A stretch of DNA of 64,000 nucleotides from Clostridiales bacterium (lineage in GTDB: Bacteria; Bacillota; Clostridia; Oscillospirales; Oscillospiraceae), in contig JALFJQ010000045.1 in NCBI GenBank assembly GCA_022775085.1, positions 21,198-85,197 on the forward strand, given 5' to 3'. Made by a program: the position numbers and the translations under genes. How positions within the stretch are numbered: position 1 is the stretch's first letter; the number at the start of each line of letters is the position of its first letter. Below, piece by piece: positions 38,427 through 47,716 of the stretch. Below the pieces are notes generated by a model. That model was given only the letters and a program-made list of their open reading frames with translations. It was not told where the DNA came from and ran no database searches.

Positions 38427-40808
38427 GTGATTTTTTTACATACCTCTGATTGGCATTTGGGAGCCACGGAAGGCGAATACGATCTTCTGGAAGACCAGTA
38501 CTATTTTGTGGATGAAATCTGCCGGATTATTTCGGAACGGAAAGTGGACGCCGTGCTGCTGGCCGGTGATGTGTATGACCGTTCTGTTGCATCCGCGGCG
38601 GCAATTCGGCTTTACGACTACGCCATGAACCGGATTTGCCGGGAATTCAATACGAAGGTGCTGACCATTGCCGGGAACCACGACAGCGCGGAGCGGCTGT
38701 CCAGCTGCGGACAGCTGCTGGAAAAAGCGGGACTGTATATCTCCGGCGCGGCGGAGCGGGAGCCGAAAGTCATCTCTTTTGACGATACGGAAGTGTTCCT
38801 TCTGCCCTGGATCACAGAGGAAAAGGTCAGGAGCCTTTACCCGGAAGAAAGGGAGTCCATCGGCAGCCTGACCGATGCTTACCATGTGGTTACGAGCCAT
38901 ATGCGTGACCGGTTTTCACCGGATAAGAAGCACATTGTGGTTTCTCATGCCTTTATCATCAATTCGGAAACCTCTACCAGTGACCGGGCTGCTGAAATCG
39001 GGTTTGCCACTCAGGTGTCCGCGGATGTGTTTGACGGCTTTGACTATGCACTCCAAAGCAGCCGCGAAGATATGCTGAAGCAGCTGGAACCGGTTGCTCC
39101 GGACTGGGCAAATGCCATTCGTCACCGCACCGGTATTCACGCAGAGTGTACACTTCCGGATTCCATGGAAGATGCGTGGAAGTGGAAGCAGCTTCAGGGA
39201 ATCATTGAAGAAATAACATCTATGCCATTCCGGGATTTGCAGGCAAAAAGCCTTATGCTGAGCGCCAGGTATCGGGAAACCACCGCACTCTACGCAGAAA
39301 AGTGCGCATGGTATCATTTGCTGCGGCGAACAGAAGCAAATATCGATATGAACCAAGCACTTCAGGGCTGGAAACTGACGGTGAAGCGTATCGGCAAGGG
39401 AACGGGCAAAACCGCACCGAAACTCAAAGCGGAAGCAAGAAAACTGATGAGCAAATGCCAGACGGCAGTTCCGGCATGGATCATGCCAATCAATAAGGCC
39501 TTGGAGAGCCTGAACCCAAAGGTAAACCGGTTTGACATTGTCATTATCGACGAGGCCAGTCAGTCGGACATTTCCTCCCTGGCCATTTTGTATATGGGGC
39601 GGAAGCTGATTATCGTCGGTGACGACAAACAGGTCAGTCCCATGGCAGTTGGTGTGGATGTGGCCAAAATGGATTCTCTGGAGCAGATGTACCTCCGGGG
39701 AAAAATCCCCAATGCACAGCTGTACAATGCAAAAACCTCCATCTACGATATCGCAGCAACCACCTTTAAGCCGCTTATGCTCCATGAGCACTTCCGCTGC
39801 GTCCCCGAAATCATCGGATTCAGCAACATGCTGTCCTATGACTATCAGATCAAACCTCTCAGAGGAGCCAGCAGCAGTAATCTGTTGCCTGCCGTCATAA
39901 ACTACCGGGTGGACGCAGGACAGCGGGACGAAAAAAACAAAAGCAATCTACCCGAAGCCAAAGCGATTGTTGCTTTGATGAGAGCCTGCATGGAGCAGCC
40001 GGAATATGAAGGCAAAACATTTGGGGTCATTTCGCTGCTGGGTGACGAGCAGTATCAGCTGATTCAAAAGGAAATTGATGCGTCCATTTCTCCAAAGGAA
40101 ATTATGCAGCGCAATATCCTGTGCGGCAATTCCGCAAATTTCCAGGGTGATGAGCGGGATGTCATTTTCCTGAGCTTGGTAGACAGTAAAGACATTGACA
40201 ATCCGGGGCCGCTCCATCTTCAGAATTATGGCGTGGATGATTCCACCCGGAAACGCTACAATGTTGCCGTGAGCCGCGCCAGAGATCAGCTTTGGGTCGT
40301 TCACTCTCTGGATGCAGCAAATGATCTGAAGCCCGGTGACATTCGGAAAAAGCTGCTGGACTATGCTGCAAATCCCCACGCGTTGGAAATTGCCCATGAG
40401 AAAATCTCCGCTGCTTCTGAGTCTCCTTTTGAAAAAGCGGTTGCCACAGCCCTGTCTGATCGGGGGTATCACCTTGTCCAGCAATGGGAAGTCGGTGCAT
40501 ACCGACTGGATATGGTTGCTGTGTGCGGCGGGAAAACGGTGGCCATTGAATGCGACGGCGAGCGGTGGCACAGCGGAGATGTGAAGATTCGCGAAGATAT
40601 GGAGCGTCAGACAATTCTGGAGCGCCTGGGTTGGCGATTTATCCGTATTCGGGGAAGCGAATATTATCGTGCGCCCCAGCAGACAATCGAACGGGTTATC
40701 AGGGAACTGGCGCAGTACGGGATTGAACCGGAAGATGCAGAAACTGTGGTGTCAGATGACCGGAATACAGAAACGCAAGCGCGAGGTCAGCATGCTGAAA
40801 GTAAATGA
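38427..40808 (+). CDS. in-frame chimera: SbcD-type nuclease N-terminus fused to SF1 helicase with DUF559-like nuclease
   Basis: A 793-codon open frame starting with GTG. Residues 1-207 are an SbcD-type metallophosphoesterase (TSDWHLG, AGDVYDR, GNHDS) that stops at FDGFDY, just before the GHxH metal box. From residue 208 the sequence is a DUF4011/AAA_12-type helicase: Walker B IIDEASQSD at about 372-380, VGDDKQVSP, EHFRC, and motif VI VAVSRAR. The C-terminus (about 670-780) is a DUF559/MTES_1575-type nuclease (YRLDMVAV, AIECDGERWH). The ATP-binding Walker A region of the helicase and the last metal site of SbcD are both missing. Either a deletion scar that kept frame or a rare fusion; activity is doubtful. 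Confidence 0.75.
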   Translation: MIFLHTSDWHLGATEGEYDLLEDQYYFVDEICRIISERKVDAVLLAGDVYDRSVASAAAIRLYDYAMNRICREFNTKVLTIAGNHDSAERLSSCGQLLEKAGLYISGAAEREPKVISFDDTEVFLLPWITEEKVRSLYPEERESIGSLTDAYHVVTSHMRDRFSPDKKHIVVSHAFIINSETSTSDRAAEIGFATQVSADVFDGFDYALQSSREDMLKQLEPVAPDWANAIRHRTGIHAECTLPDSMEDAWKWKQLQGIIEEITSMPFRDLQAKSLMLSARYRETTALYAEKCAWYHLLRRTEANIDMNQALQGWKLTVKRIGKGTGKTAPKLKAEARKLMSKCQTAVPAWIMPINKALESLNPKVNRFDIVIIDEASQSDISSLAILYMGRKLIIVGDDKQVSPMAVGVDVAKMDSLEQMYLRGKIPNAQLYNAKTSIYDIAATTFKPLMLHEHFRCVPEIIGFSNMLSYDYQIKPLRGASSSNLLPAVINYRVDAGQRDEKNKSNLPEAKAIVALMRACMEQPEYEGKTFGVISLLGDEQYQLIQKEIDASISPKEIMQRNILCGNSANFQGDERDVIFLSLVDSKDIDNPGPLHLQNYGVDDSTRKRYNVAVSRARDQLWVVHSLDAANDLKPGDIRKKLLDYAANPHALEIAHEKISAASESPFEKAVATALSDRGYHLVQQWEVGAYRLDMVAVCGGKTVAIECDGERWHSGDVKIREDMERQTILERLGWRFIRIRGSEYYRAPQQTIERVIRELAQYGIEPEDAETVVSDDRNTETQARGQHAESK

Positions 40809-41850
40809 GACAGAAGCCGCTGTTGTCAAAATCATTTTCGACAAATATGTGAAAGAAGGTTTCGGCCCCCAGCGGACAGCCACTTTCCTGAATAACAACG
40901 GCTATCGTGCCAGAACAGGAAAGATGCGGCATCCTGCCAGTATTCGCGGTATCCTCGGCAATCTGACCTACACCGGTGTCCTGCGCTGCGGTGATGCCCG
41001 TTCGGAGCAGATTCCGGAACTGAAGATTATTTCCACGGAGCAGTTTGAGGCTGCCCAGCACATCCGGGAAGCCCGCTCCAATGAGAACCGCAAAACGCCC
41101 ATCGTTCCGCTGAATACCAAGGGAGAATCCCTCCTTGCAGGTAATGTCTACTGCGGTCACTGCGGCGCGAGGCTGACCCTGACCACAAATGGCAGGTATC
41201 GAAAGCTTAGCTGCGGACTGGTGGATACTACCCAGTGTGTCCGTTATGTCTGTTACGGAAAGACAAGAAAGCAAACCCAATGTGATGGGCCTACCGGCTA
41301 CACCATGCATCTTCTGGATGAACAGGTGGAACAGGTAATCCGAAATGTTTTTGCCAGAATGAAAGGTGTATCCAAAAGCGAGCTTGTTGCCAAGCGCTAT
41401 GAGGAAGAAATCACCCAGCGCAAGGAACACTATGCAGCGGTGAACGCTGCATACACCAAGGCCGCCGGAGAGTTGGCCGATCTGAAGGCAGAAATTATCC
41501 GGAGTATCCGAGGGGAGAGTGCCTTCCCGAAGGACGTTCTGGCGGAACTGATCCGCGAAAATGAAACCAAATGCTTACAGTTGGAGGCAGACGCTGAACA
41601 GGCGAAGAATGCCATGGTGGAAACGGAAGCCATCACGAAGGAGCTGCAGCGCCAGCGCGATGAAATCCTTTCCTTTGCTGATCTGTACGATTCTGCCGGA
41701 ATCGAGGCAAAGAAAATGGTGGTCAGCGCCATGATTCGCCGGGTGGAAGTGAGCCGGGACTATAAGCTCACAATTTACTTCAATTTTAACCTCGACCAGT
41801 TCCTCCACGGGCTGGATTGTGGGGGTACCATTCAAGCAGGGGGTGTGTAA
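40756..41850 (+). pseudogene. large serine recombinase lacking its catalytic domain
   Basis: The readable protein starts at KRKREVSMLKVNE and carries the recombinase DNA-binding domain (AAVVKIIFDKYVKEGFG, ARTGKMRHPASIRGILGNLT), the zinc ribbon (VYCGHCG with later Cys pairs), a coiled coil and a C-terminal end. The resolvase domain with the catalytic Ser is absent; upstream sequence is helicase. It cannot recombine DNA alone. Flanked by near-identical 15-bp repeats (40781-40795 and 41853-41867) and followed by a terminator and tRNA-Ala. Confidence 0.85.
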
Positions 41851-41892
41851 ACGCGAGGTCTGCATGCAAGGATAAAAATGGAAATGAAAAGA

Positions 41893-41921
41893 CCTCATTT
41901 TGTTTCCAAAATGAGGTTTTT
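41893..41921. terminator. bidirectional terminator between recombinase and tRNA-Ala
   Basis: CCTCATTTT pairs with AAAATGAGG around GTTTCC, with TTTTT on the plus strand and TCTTTTC on the minus strand. It serves the truncated recombinase and the minus-strand tRNA genes. Confidence 0.85.
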
Positions 41922-41941
41922 CAAAAGCATTCTGGCTTTTT

Positions 41942-42017
<76 letters not shown>

Positions 42018-42088
42018 AAATAGGGCAATCAGCCAGAATGCAATTTATGAAATTGAGGACTACGGGGTATGTGAACGGTAGCTTTGGG

Positions 42089-42110
42089 CTCCCAGCTGAG
42101 CTATACCCCC
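42089..42110 (-). repeat. 22-nt fragment of tRNA-Ala
   Basis: The minus strand matches the first 22 nt of the tRNA-Ala genes (GGGGGTATAGCTCAGCTGGG plus AG) and then diverges. It is too short to be functional. It lies between two complete copies. Confidence 0.85.
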
Positions 42111-42159
42111 ATATTCAGTTTTTGCTACCCGTGCCCCCACGGGAAGCACGGGTAAGTTG

Positions 42160-42235
<76 letters not shown>

Positions 42236-42362
42236 ATATTTTGGTGCCGTCTTGACGACTTTTGTATTTTACCATAGATCCCGAAAATGTCAAGCATTTT
42301 TTCATATTTTTTTCTTTTTCCTTGTAATGGCTGGAAATGACGGAATTGTGGAAAAAAACCAC

Positions 42363-42391
42363 TTCCATTTCCCGTAAATTCACGGTATAAT
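42363..42391 (+). promoter_or_regulatory. galK promoter
   Basis: A perfect -10 TATAAT at 42386-42391, with a weak -35 (TTCCAT, 42363-42368) at a 17-bp spacing. The start codon lies 44 nt downstream. Confidence 0.55.
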
Positions 42392-42434
42392 GAATTCGAT
42401 AAAATTGCCTGCGGGCAGATTTTGGGAGGTTTTC

Positions 42435-43646
42435 ATGGCTGCACTGATTCTTTCCTCAAACGACAAAACAAGACTGGACGCCGGCTTCGCGGCGGCATTT
42501 GACACGGCGGCAGAGCGCTATTTCTCCGCACCGGGCCGCACGGAGGTCAGCGGAAACCACACCGACCACCAGCGGGGCCGGGTGCTGGCCGGGGCGGTGA
42601 ACCTGGATACCGTGGCGGCAGTTCGGGCCAATGGTACGGATGTGATCCGGGTACAGTCTAAGGGTTATCCCATGTGTGAGGTTCGGCTGGACGCACTGGA
42701 GCCAGTGCAGTCCGAAATCAATTCCACTCCGGCACTGATCCGGGGCGTAGCGGCGAGGTTCGCCCAGCTGGGCTGTAAGGTGGGGGGCTTCGATGCCTAC
42801 TGCGAGTCTACAGTGCTGCCCGGCTCCGGATTGAGTTCTTCCGCCGCCTTTGAGGTGCTCATTGGAACCATCATCAATCATCTGTTTTTTGACGGGAGGG
42901 TGTCCCAGCCGGAAATCGCTCAGATCGGGCAGTACGCGGAAAATGTCTTTTTCGGGAAACCCTGCGGTCTGATGGATCAGACAGCCTCTGCCGTGGGCGG
43001 ACTTGTCACCATCGATTTCGCGGACAAGGAGCATCCGGACATCCGCCCGGTGCACTTCGACTTTTCCACTACCGGACACGCCCTGTGCATCATCGATTCC
43101 AGGGCAGATCATGCCGACCTGACCGACGAATACGCCGCCGTTCCCGGGGAGATGAAGTCCGTCTGCGCCTATTTTGGCAAGGATGTGGTGACCGAAATCC
43201 CGGAGAAGGATTTTTACGCCGCCATTCCCGCGCTGCGTGAGAAGTGCGGCGACCGGGCGGTGATGCGGGTCATCCACGAATACAACGAAAACCGCCGGGT
43301 GCCCCAGCAGGTGGCCTGCCTGGAAGAGGGGGATTTTGAGGGCTTCCTGCGGCTCACCAGGGAATCCGGCTACTCCAGCTGGATGTATCTGCAGAACGTG
43401 ATTCCCGCCGGGTATGTAAAACAGCAGGCTATGGCGGTGGCGCTGGGCCTGTGCGAGCACTATTTGCAGGGCCGGGGCGCTTACCGGGTCCATGGCGGCG
43501 GCTTCGCCGGAACGGTGCAGGCCTTTGTGCCCTTCGAGCTGCTGGAATCCTTCCGGGCGGGTATCGACGGGGCGCTGGGGGAGGGGGCCTGCCATGTGCT
43601 GTCCATCCGACCCCAGGGCGGCGTGGAGATGGAGGTTGAAGCATGA
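42435..43646 (+). CDS. galK: galactokinase
   Basis: A 403-residue GHMP kinase. The galactokinase signature GRTEVSGNHTDHQRG is at about 33-48, the ATP-binding GHMP motif VLPGSGLSSSAAFEV near 131-145, and the C-terminal GGGFAGTVQAF near 352-362. It phosphorylates galactose at C1, the first step of the Leloir pathway. GGGAGG precedes the ATG at 42435. Asn replaces the usual Glu in GEHTDY, a feature of a Clostridia subgroup. It overlaps galT by ATGA, so the two are coupled. Confidence 0.93.
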   Translation: MAALILSSNDKTRLDAGFAAAFDTAAERYFSAPGRTEVSGNHTDHQRGRVLAGAVNLDTVAAVRANGTDVIRVQSKGYPMCEVRLDALEPVQSEINSTPALIRGVAARFAQLGCKVGGFDAYCESTVLPGSGLSSSAAFEVLIGTIINHLFFDGRVSQPEIAQIGQYAENVFFGKPCGLMDQTASAVGGLVTIDFADKEHPDIRPVHFDFSTTGHALCIIDSRADHADLTDEYAAVPGEMKSVCAYFGKDVVTEIPEKDFYAAIPALREKCGDRAVMRVIHEYNENRRVPQQVACLEEGDFEGFLRLTRESGYSSWMYLQNVIPAGYVKQQAMAVALGLCEHYLQGRGAYRVHGGGFAGTVQAFVPFELLESFRAGIDGALGEGACHVLSIRPQGGVEMEVEA

Positions 43647-45139
43647 AAATCGAAACCCTGATCGATTCGCTCGTCTCCTATGCCATGAACCGGGGCCTTG
43701 CCGAACCGGTTGACCATCAGGTGCTCACCAACCGTCTGCTGGACATTCTGCGCAAGGACGACTATGAACCCTCCGATGAGCTTCAGAGCGAGGATCTGGA
43801 GGAAATCTTAAGCGGCATTCTGGACTATGCCGTGGAAAAGGGCCTGTGCGAGGACAACATTACCGCCCGGGATATTTTCGACACCCGCATCATGGGCGCG
43901 GTAACCCCGATGCCCCGGGAGGTGGTGCGCACCTTTGCGGAAAAGTACGCCATTTCCCCGGTGGAGGCCACGGACTGGTACTATCAATTCAGCTGCGACA
44001 CCGACTACATCCGCCGCTACCGCATCGCCAAGGATATGCGCTGGAAGTACGAAAGCGGCTACGGCGAAATGGACATCACCATCAACCTTTCGAAACCCGA
44101 GAAAGACCCCAAGGCCATTGCCGCTGCAAAAAACGCCCCCCAGACTGCCTACCCCAAGTGCCAGCTGTGCCGGGAGAACGAGGGCTACGCCGGGCGCATG
44201 AACCATCCCGCCCGGGCCAATCACCGCATCATCCCCATTACGGTCTGCGGGGAACCTTGGTGTCTGCAATACTCACCCTACGTCTATTATAATGAGCACT
44301 GCATTGTATTTAACTCCAAGCACGTGCCCATGAAGATCGACCGCAGTGCTTTTGAAAAGCTGCTGGACTTTGTGAAGGCATTCCCGCACTACTTCATTGG
44401 CTCCAACGCCGACCTGCCCATTGTGGGTGGCTCCATCCTCAGCCACGAGCACTTCCAGGGCGGCCACTACCAGTTTGCCATGGAGAGAGCGGGAATGGAA
44501 AGGGAAGTGGCCTTCAAAGGCTACGAGGACATCTGTGCAGGAATTGTAAAGTGGCCCATGAGTGTCATCCGCCTGGACGGAAAAGACCCGGCAAGACTTG
44601 CGGAGCTGGCAGACAAGATCCTCACCATTTGGCGGGGCTACAGTGACGAAAGCGTGGGTGTGATCGCTTTCTCTGGCGGGGAGCCCCACAACACCATCAC
44701 CCCCATTGCCCGGCGCAGAGACGGACTGTACGAGCTGGATCTGGTGCTGCGATGCAACATTACCACGGCAGAACATCCGCTGGGCGTGTTCCATCCCCAT
44801 GCGGACAAGCACCACATCAAGAAGGAGAACATCGGCTTGATTGAAGTCATGGGCCTTGCAGTGCTGCCCAGCCGGCTGAAACAGGAGCTGACGGACTTGG
44901 CTTCAGCCATCGTGTCCGGGGCGGACATTGCTGCCGACGAGGTTCTGAGCAAGCACGCTCCCTGGGTGGAGGAGCTGAAAAAGCAGTACGCCTTCACCGA
45001 GGACAACGTGCTGGATATTCTCCTCAAGGAAACCGGAAAGGTCTTTACCCAGGTTCTGGAGGACGCGGGTGTCTACAAGAACACCCCGGAAGGGAAGGCT
45101 GCTTTCCTGAAGTTTGTGGACGCGGTCAACGAAACATAA
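43643..45139 (+). CDS. galT: galactose-1-phosphate uridylyltransferase, Firmicutes type 2
   Basis: A 498-residue GalT of the GalT2 family (about 490-500 residues). It carries CQLCRENEGYAGR, HCIVFNSKHVPM, the SHEHFQGGH box and a late HPHADKHHIKKENIGLIEVMG block. It exchanges UMP between UDP-glucose and galactose 1-phosphate. Start coupled to galK by ATGA. A strong terminator follows. No galE or mutarotase is in the window, so the rest of the pathway must lie elsewhere. Confidence 0.95.
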   Translation: MKIETLIDSLVSYAMNRGLAEPVDHQVLTNRLLDILRKDDYEPSDELQSEDLEEILSGILDYAVEKGLCEDNITARDIFDTRIMGAVTPMPREVVRTFAEKYAISPVEATDWYYQFSCDTDYIRRYRIAKDMRWKYESGYGEMDITINLSKPEKDPKAIAAAKNAPQTAYPKCQLCRENEGYAGRMNHPARANHRIIPITVCGEPWCLQYSPYVYYNEHCIVFNSKHVPMKIDRSAFEKLLDFVKAFPHYFIGSNADLPIVGGSILSHEHFQGGHYQFAMERAGMEREVAFKGYEDICAGIVKWPMSVIRLDGKDPARLAELADKILTIWRGYSDESVGVIAFSGGEPHNTITPIARRRDGLYELDLVLRCNITTAEHPLGVFHPHADKHHIKKENIGLIEVMGLAVLPSRLKQELTDLASAIVSGADIAADEVLSKHAPWVEELKKQYAFTEDNVLDILLKETGKVFTQVLEDAGVYKNTPEGKAAFLKFVDAVNET

Positions 45140-45144
45140 TGATC

Positions 45145-45194
45145 GTCCCCGTGAATCCGCGGCATACGCCGCAGGTCCACGGGGACAGTTTTTT
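45145..45194 (+). terminator. terminator of galKT
   Basis: GTCCCCGTG (45145-45153) pairs with CACGGGGAC (45178-45186), with an inner GCGGC/GCCGC stem, then AGTTTTTT. Confidence 0.88.
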
Positions 45195-45198
45195 CACA

Positions 45199-46341
45199 TT
45201 ATTTCAGCGCCTTGACTGCCGCCTGGATCTGGGGATCGTCGGCGGGCTTGATGGTGCCGTAATAGATGGCGGAGGCGGTTTCATCGTCCACGTCCACCCG
45301 GATGGTGGGGGTAATACCCTTGTCCGTCAGGGAGTTGCCCTTGGGTGTGAAGTATTTGCCAGTAGACAGGGCCACGGCGGATCCGTCACCCAGCTGGATG
45401 GTCTGCTGGTAGTAGCCCTTGCCAACCGTTGGCTCACCAACTACCACTGCCACTTCGTATTCCTGCAAGGCGGCGGCGAAGAATTCCGCTGCGGAGTAGC
45501 TGCTGCCGTTGACCAGCACTGCCATGGGCATATCCAGGAAGCTGGCGTCTGAGGTATCTACCTGCTCCTTGCCGTCGTAGCTGACGCTGCGGAAAAGGTC
45601 GCCCTCCGGCAGCAGATAATCCAGCAGTTCTACCAGCTCATCGGCAAAGCCGCCGGGGTTGTTGCGCACGTCCAGAATCAGCTTCCGCATACCCTCGGCA
45701 CGCAGCTTTTCAATGGCGGCGATGGTTTCCTCAGAACAGCGGGCATCAAAATTCTCAATCCGCACCAGTCCGATGCCTTCGTCCAGCAGCTCACCCCGGG
45801 CGACGGGCTGCTCGATCCGCCGTCGTTCCACAGAGAGGGTCATATGCTCGCCCCTGCGCATGACGGTCAGGGTCACCTTGGTGCCCTCCTCGCCCTTCAC
45901 CAGCGCGCCAACCTCATCGGTGGTCATGCCGCGAACGTCCTGATCTTCCACGCCGATCAGCAGGTCGTTGACCTCAATGCCCGCCTCCTGGGCGGGGCCG
46001 CCGTCGGTAACCAAGACGATCAGAAAGCCGGAGTCATCCTCCTGGGGCTGGATGGTGATGCCCACGCCTACATAGGCGTTCTCCTCCTGCTCCCGGTGGG
46101 CATCCGCATCCTTGGCGGAAATATAGTAGCTCCACCGGTCACCGGTGGCCTTCACCATGGCGGCGGCAGCGGCATCTTCCATGGCCTGACCGTCCGCTTC
46201 GCCGATAAAGCAGTCCTCGATCAGTCCTTCCAGCCGGTCCAGCTTGGAAGGCGGATTCATCCCCACCATTGCCAGCGTGATGACCGTTGCCAGCATGGCT
46301 ACCAGTACATAGGAGCCAAAAAGAAGAAATTTCTTTTTCAT
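45199..46341 (-). CDS. S41 family C-terminal processing peptidase
   Basis: A 380-residue CtpA-type serine protease. An N-terminal membrane anchor (LLFGSYVLVAMLATVITLAM) is followed by a PDZ domain (YVGVGITIQPQEDD…VNDLLIGVEDQDVRGM) and the catalytic domain with Ser in NGSSYSAAEF and Lys in GEPTVGKGYY. It acts outside the membrane. Start set at the ATG after GAGGTG. It is the last gene of the ftsE-ftsX-M23-M23 operon; CtpA-type proteases often trim cell-wall hydrolases or their activators, which fits. A strong hairpin precedes it. Confidence 0.93.
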   Translation of the reverse strand: MKKKFLLFGSYVLVAMLATVITLAMVGMNPPSKLDRLEGLIEDCFIGEADGQAMEDAAAAAMVKATGDRWSYYISAKDADAHREQEENAYVGVGITIQPQEDDSGFLIVLVTDGGPAQEAGIEVNDLLIGVEDQDVRGMTTDEVGALVKGEEGTKVTLTVMRRGEHMTLSVERRRIEQPVARGELLDEGIGLVRIENFDARCSEETIAAIEKLRAEGMRKLILDVRNNPGGFADELVELLDYLLPEGDLFRSVSYDGKEQVDTSDASFLDMPMAVLVNGSSYSAAEFFAAALQEYEVAVVVGEPTVGKGYYQQTIQLGDGSAVALSTGKYFTPKGNSLTDKGITPTIRVDVDDETASAIYYGTIKPADDPQIQAAVKALK

Positions 46342-46366
46342 TTTCCACACCTCACATAGAAAGCTT

Positions 46367-46393
46367 CCCACAGCCCGGATTCCGGGCTGTGGG
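46367..46393 (-). terminator. perfect hairpin between M23 and S41 genes
   Basis: CCCACAGCCCGGA and TCCGGGCTGTGGG form a 27-nt palindrome (effectively 12 bp with a short loop). There is little T-tract, so it may be a partial terminator or an RNA-processing site. Confidence 0.55.
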
Positions 46394-46399
46394 AAAGGA

Positions 46400-47686
46400 T
46401 CAAAGCGCTACATAGTTGCAGGGGTTTACGTACACACCGTTGACAGAAATGCCGAAGTGCAGGTGGTCGCCGGTGGCCACGCCGGTAGCGCCGGTGGTGC
46501 CGATCTGCTGGCCCGCGCTGACCATCTGACCGGCGGAGACGCAGTAATTGCTCAGGTGCATATAGATGGAGGAAACGCCGTCGCCGTGGTCGATTTTTAC
46601 GTAGTTGCCGGCGGCATTGCCGTAGCCGGCCACCGTTACCCGTCCGGCTTTCGCCGCAACCACAGGCCAGCCGGTGCCGGTATCCAAGTCAACACCCTGA
46701 TGGTAGGTCGAGGCGCCGGTGGTAGGGGAGACGCGGTTGCCGAAGGGGGAGGTGATGGAGGTGTAGCTGCAGGGCCGTACCCAGCCGCCGCCCACTGCCG
46801 TACCGCCGGTACCGCCGCTGGCAGGCTTATCAATGGATTCGCCTGCGCCGGCAGTGGTAGGCGGCACATAGGTGGCCATATAGGCTTCCCACTCCGCCTG
46901 TTTGGCGGCGCTGTATTCCTCTTCCTTGGTGGCGATTTCTTTCAGGAACTCCTCATCCATGGCCTGGAATTCCGCTTCCAACGCCTCCAGATCGTCCGCC
47001 TTGCTCAGAAGCTCCTGCAAAAGGTCTTCCGCTTCCTTCCGCTTGGCGTTCATTTCCTCCTGCGCAGCGTCCAGCTCCTTCTTGGTTTCCTCCATTTCGG
47101 CTTTTTCCTCCTGGAGGTCGACCTGGGCCACTTCCACCGCGTCGGCAGCGTCACTGAGCTGCTTTAAGCGGCGATTGTCGGAAGCGGCGATTTCTTCCAC
47201 CATGTTCAGCCGGTCCAGCAGGTCGGAGAAGCTGTTGGCCTTGAACAGAACCTCCCAGTAGGAAAGCTCGCCCTCCTCCTCCATGGTGCGCACGCGGACT
47301 TTATTCTCCTCGTTCAGCTGGTCATACAGCCCCTCGGCGTTGTCCAGCTCGTCCTGCTTGTCCGCAATCAGAAGGTTGTAGGCGGACAGCTGGTCATTCA
47401 TGTTGGTAATCTGTTCGCTGAGCAGCTGAACCTCCTGATCGATGACATTTTTCCGGGCAATAATGTCGGCAATCTCGTTCTCGTTCTGCTGATACTGATC
47501 CTTTACGTCGTCGATCTTCTCCTTCAGTTCAGCCTTTTCCTTTTTCAGCTGGTTGATCTGCTTCCGGATTTCAGAAGAAGAAGCCGCGCTGGCATGGGTA
47601 GGCAGAATGCTCAGCAGCAGCGTCAGCAGCATGATGGCTGCCATGACACCGGACAGGATGGATACCAAACGTTTGCGATTTTTCAT
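46400..47686 (-). CDS. M23 peptidase with coiled coil (EnvC-like), second of two
   Basis: A 428-residue secreted protein: signal peptide (LVSILSGVMAAIMLLTLLLS…HASA), a long coiled coil to about residue 260, a Gly/Ser linker, then a LytM domain with YHQGVDLDTG and DHLHFGIS, the His/Asp zinc ligands. All ligands appear present, so it may be an active murein hydrolase rather than a degenerate activator. AAGGAG precedes the ATG. Follows a paralogue in an FtsEX operon; FtsX is known to control such coiled-coil hydrolases. Confidence 0.92.
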   Translation of the reverse strand: MKNRKRLVSILSGVMAAIMLLTLLLSILPTHASAASSSEIRKQINQLKKEKAELKEKIDDVKDQYQQNENEIADIIARKNVIDQEVQLLSEQITNMNDQLSAYNLLIADKQDELDNAEGLYDQLNEENKVRVRTMEEEGELSYWEVLFKANSFSDLLDRLNMVEEIAASDNRRLKQLSDAADAVEVAQVDLQEEKAEMEETKKELDAAQEEMNAKRKEAEDLLQELLSKADDLEALEAEFQAMDEEFLKEIATKEEEYSAAKQAEWEAYMATYVPPTTAGAGESIDKPASGGTGGTAVGGGWVRPCSYTSITSPFGNRVSPTTGASTYHQGVDLDTGTGWPVVAAKAGRVTVAGYGNAAGNYVKIDHGDGVSSIYMHLSNYCVSAGQMVSAGQQIGTTGATGVATGDHLHFGISVNGVYVNPCNYVAL

Positions 47687-47716
47687 AGTGTACTCCTTTT
47701 CAAGAGGCGGCATACA

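Noticed and set aside
39391..39420. GKGTGKT sequence in the helicase part of the chimera, resembling a Walker A motif
   Set aside because: In this helicase family the segment precedes the Walker B DEAS box directly and is not the ATP-binding loop; spacing to motif II is too short for motif I.
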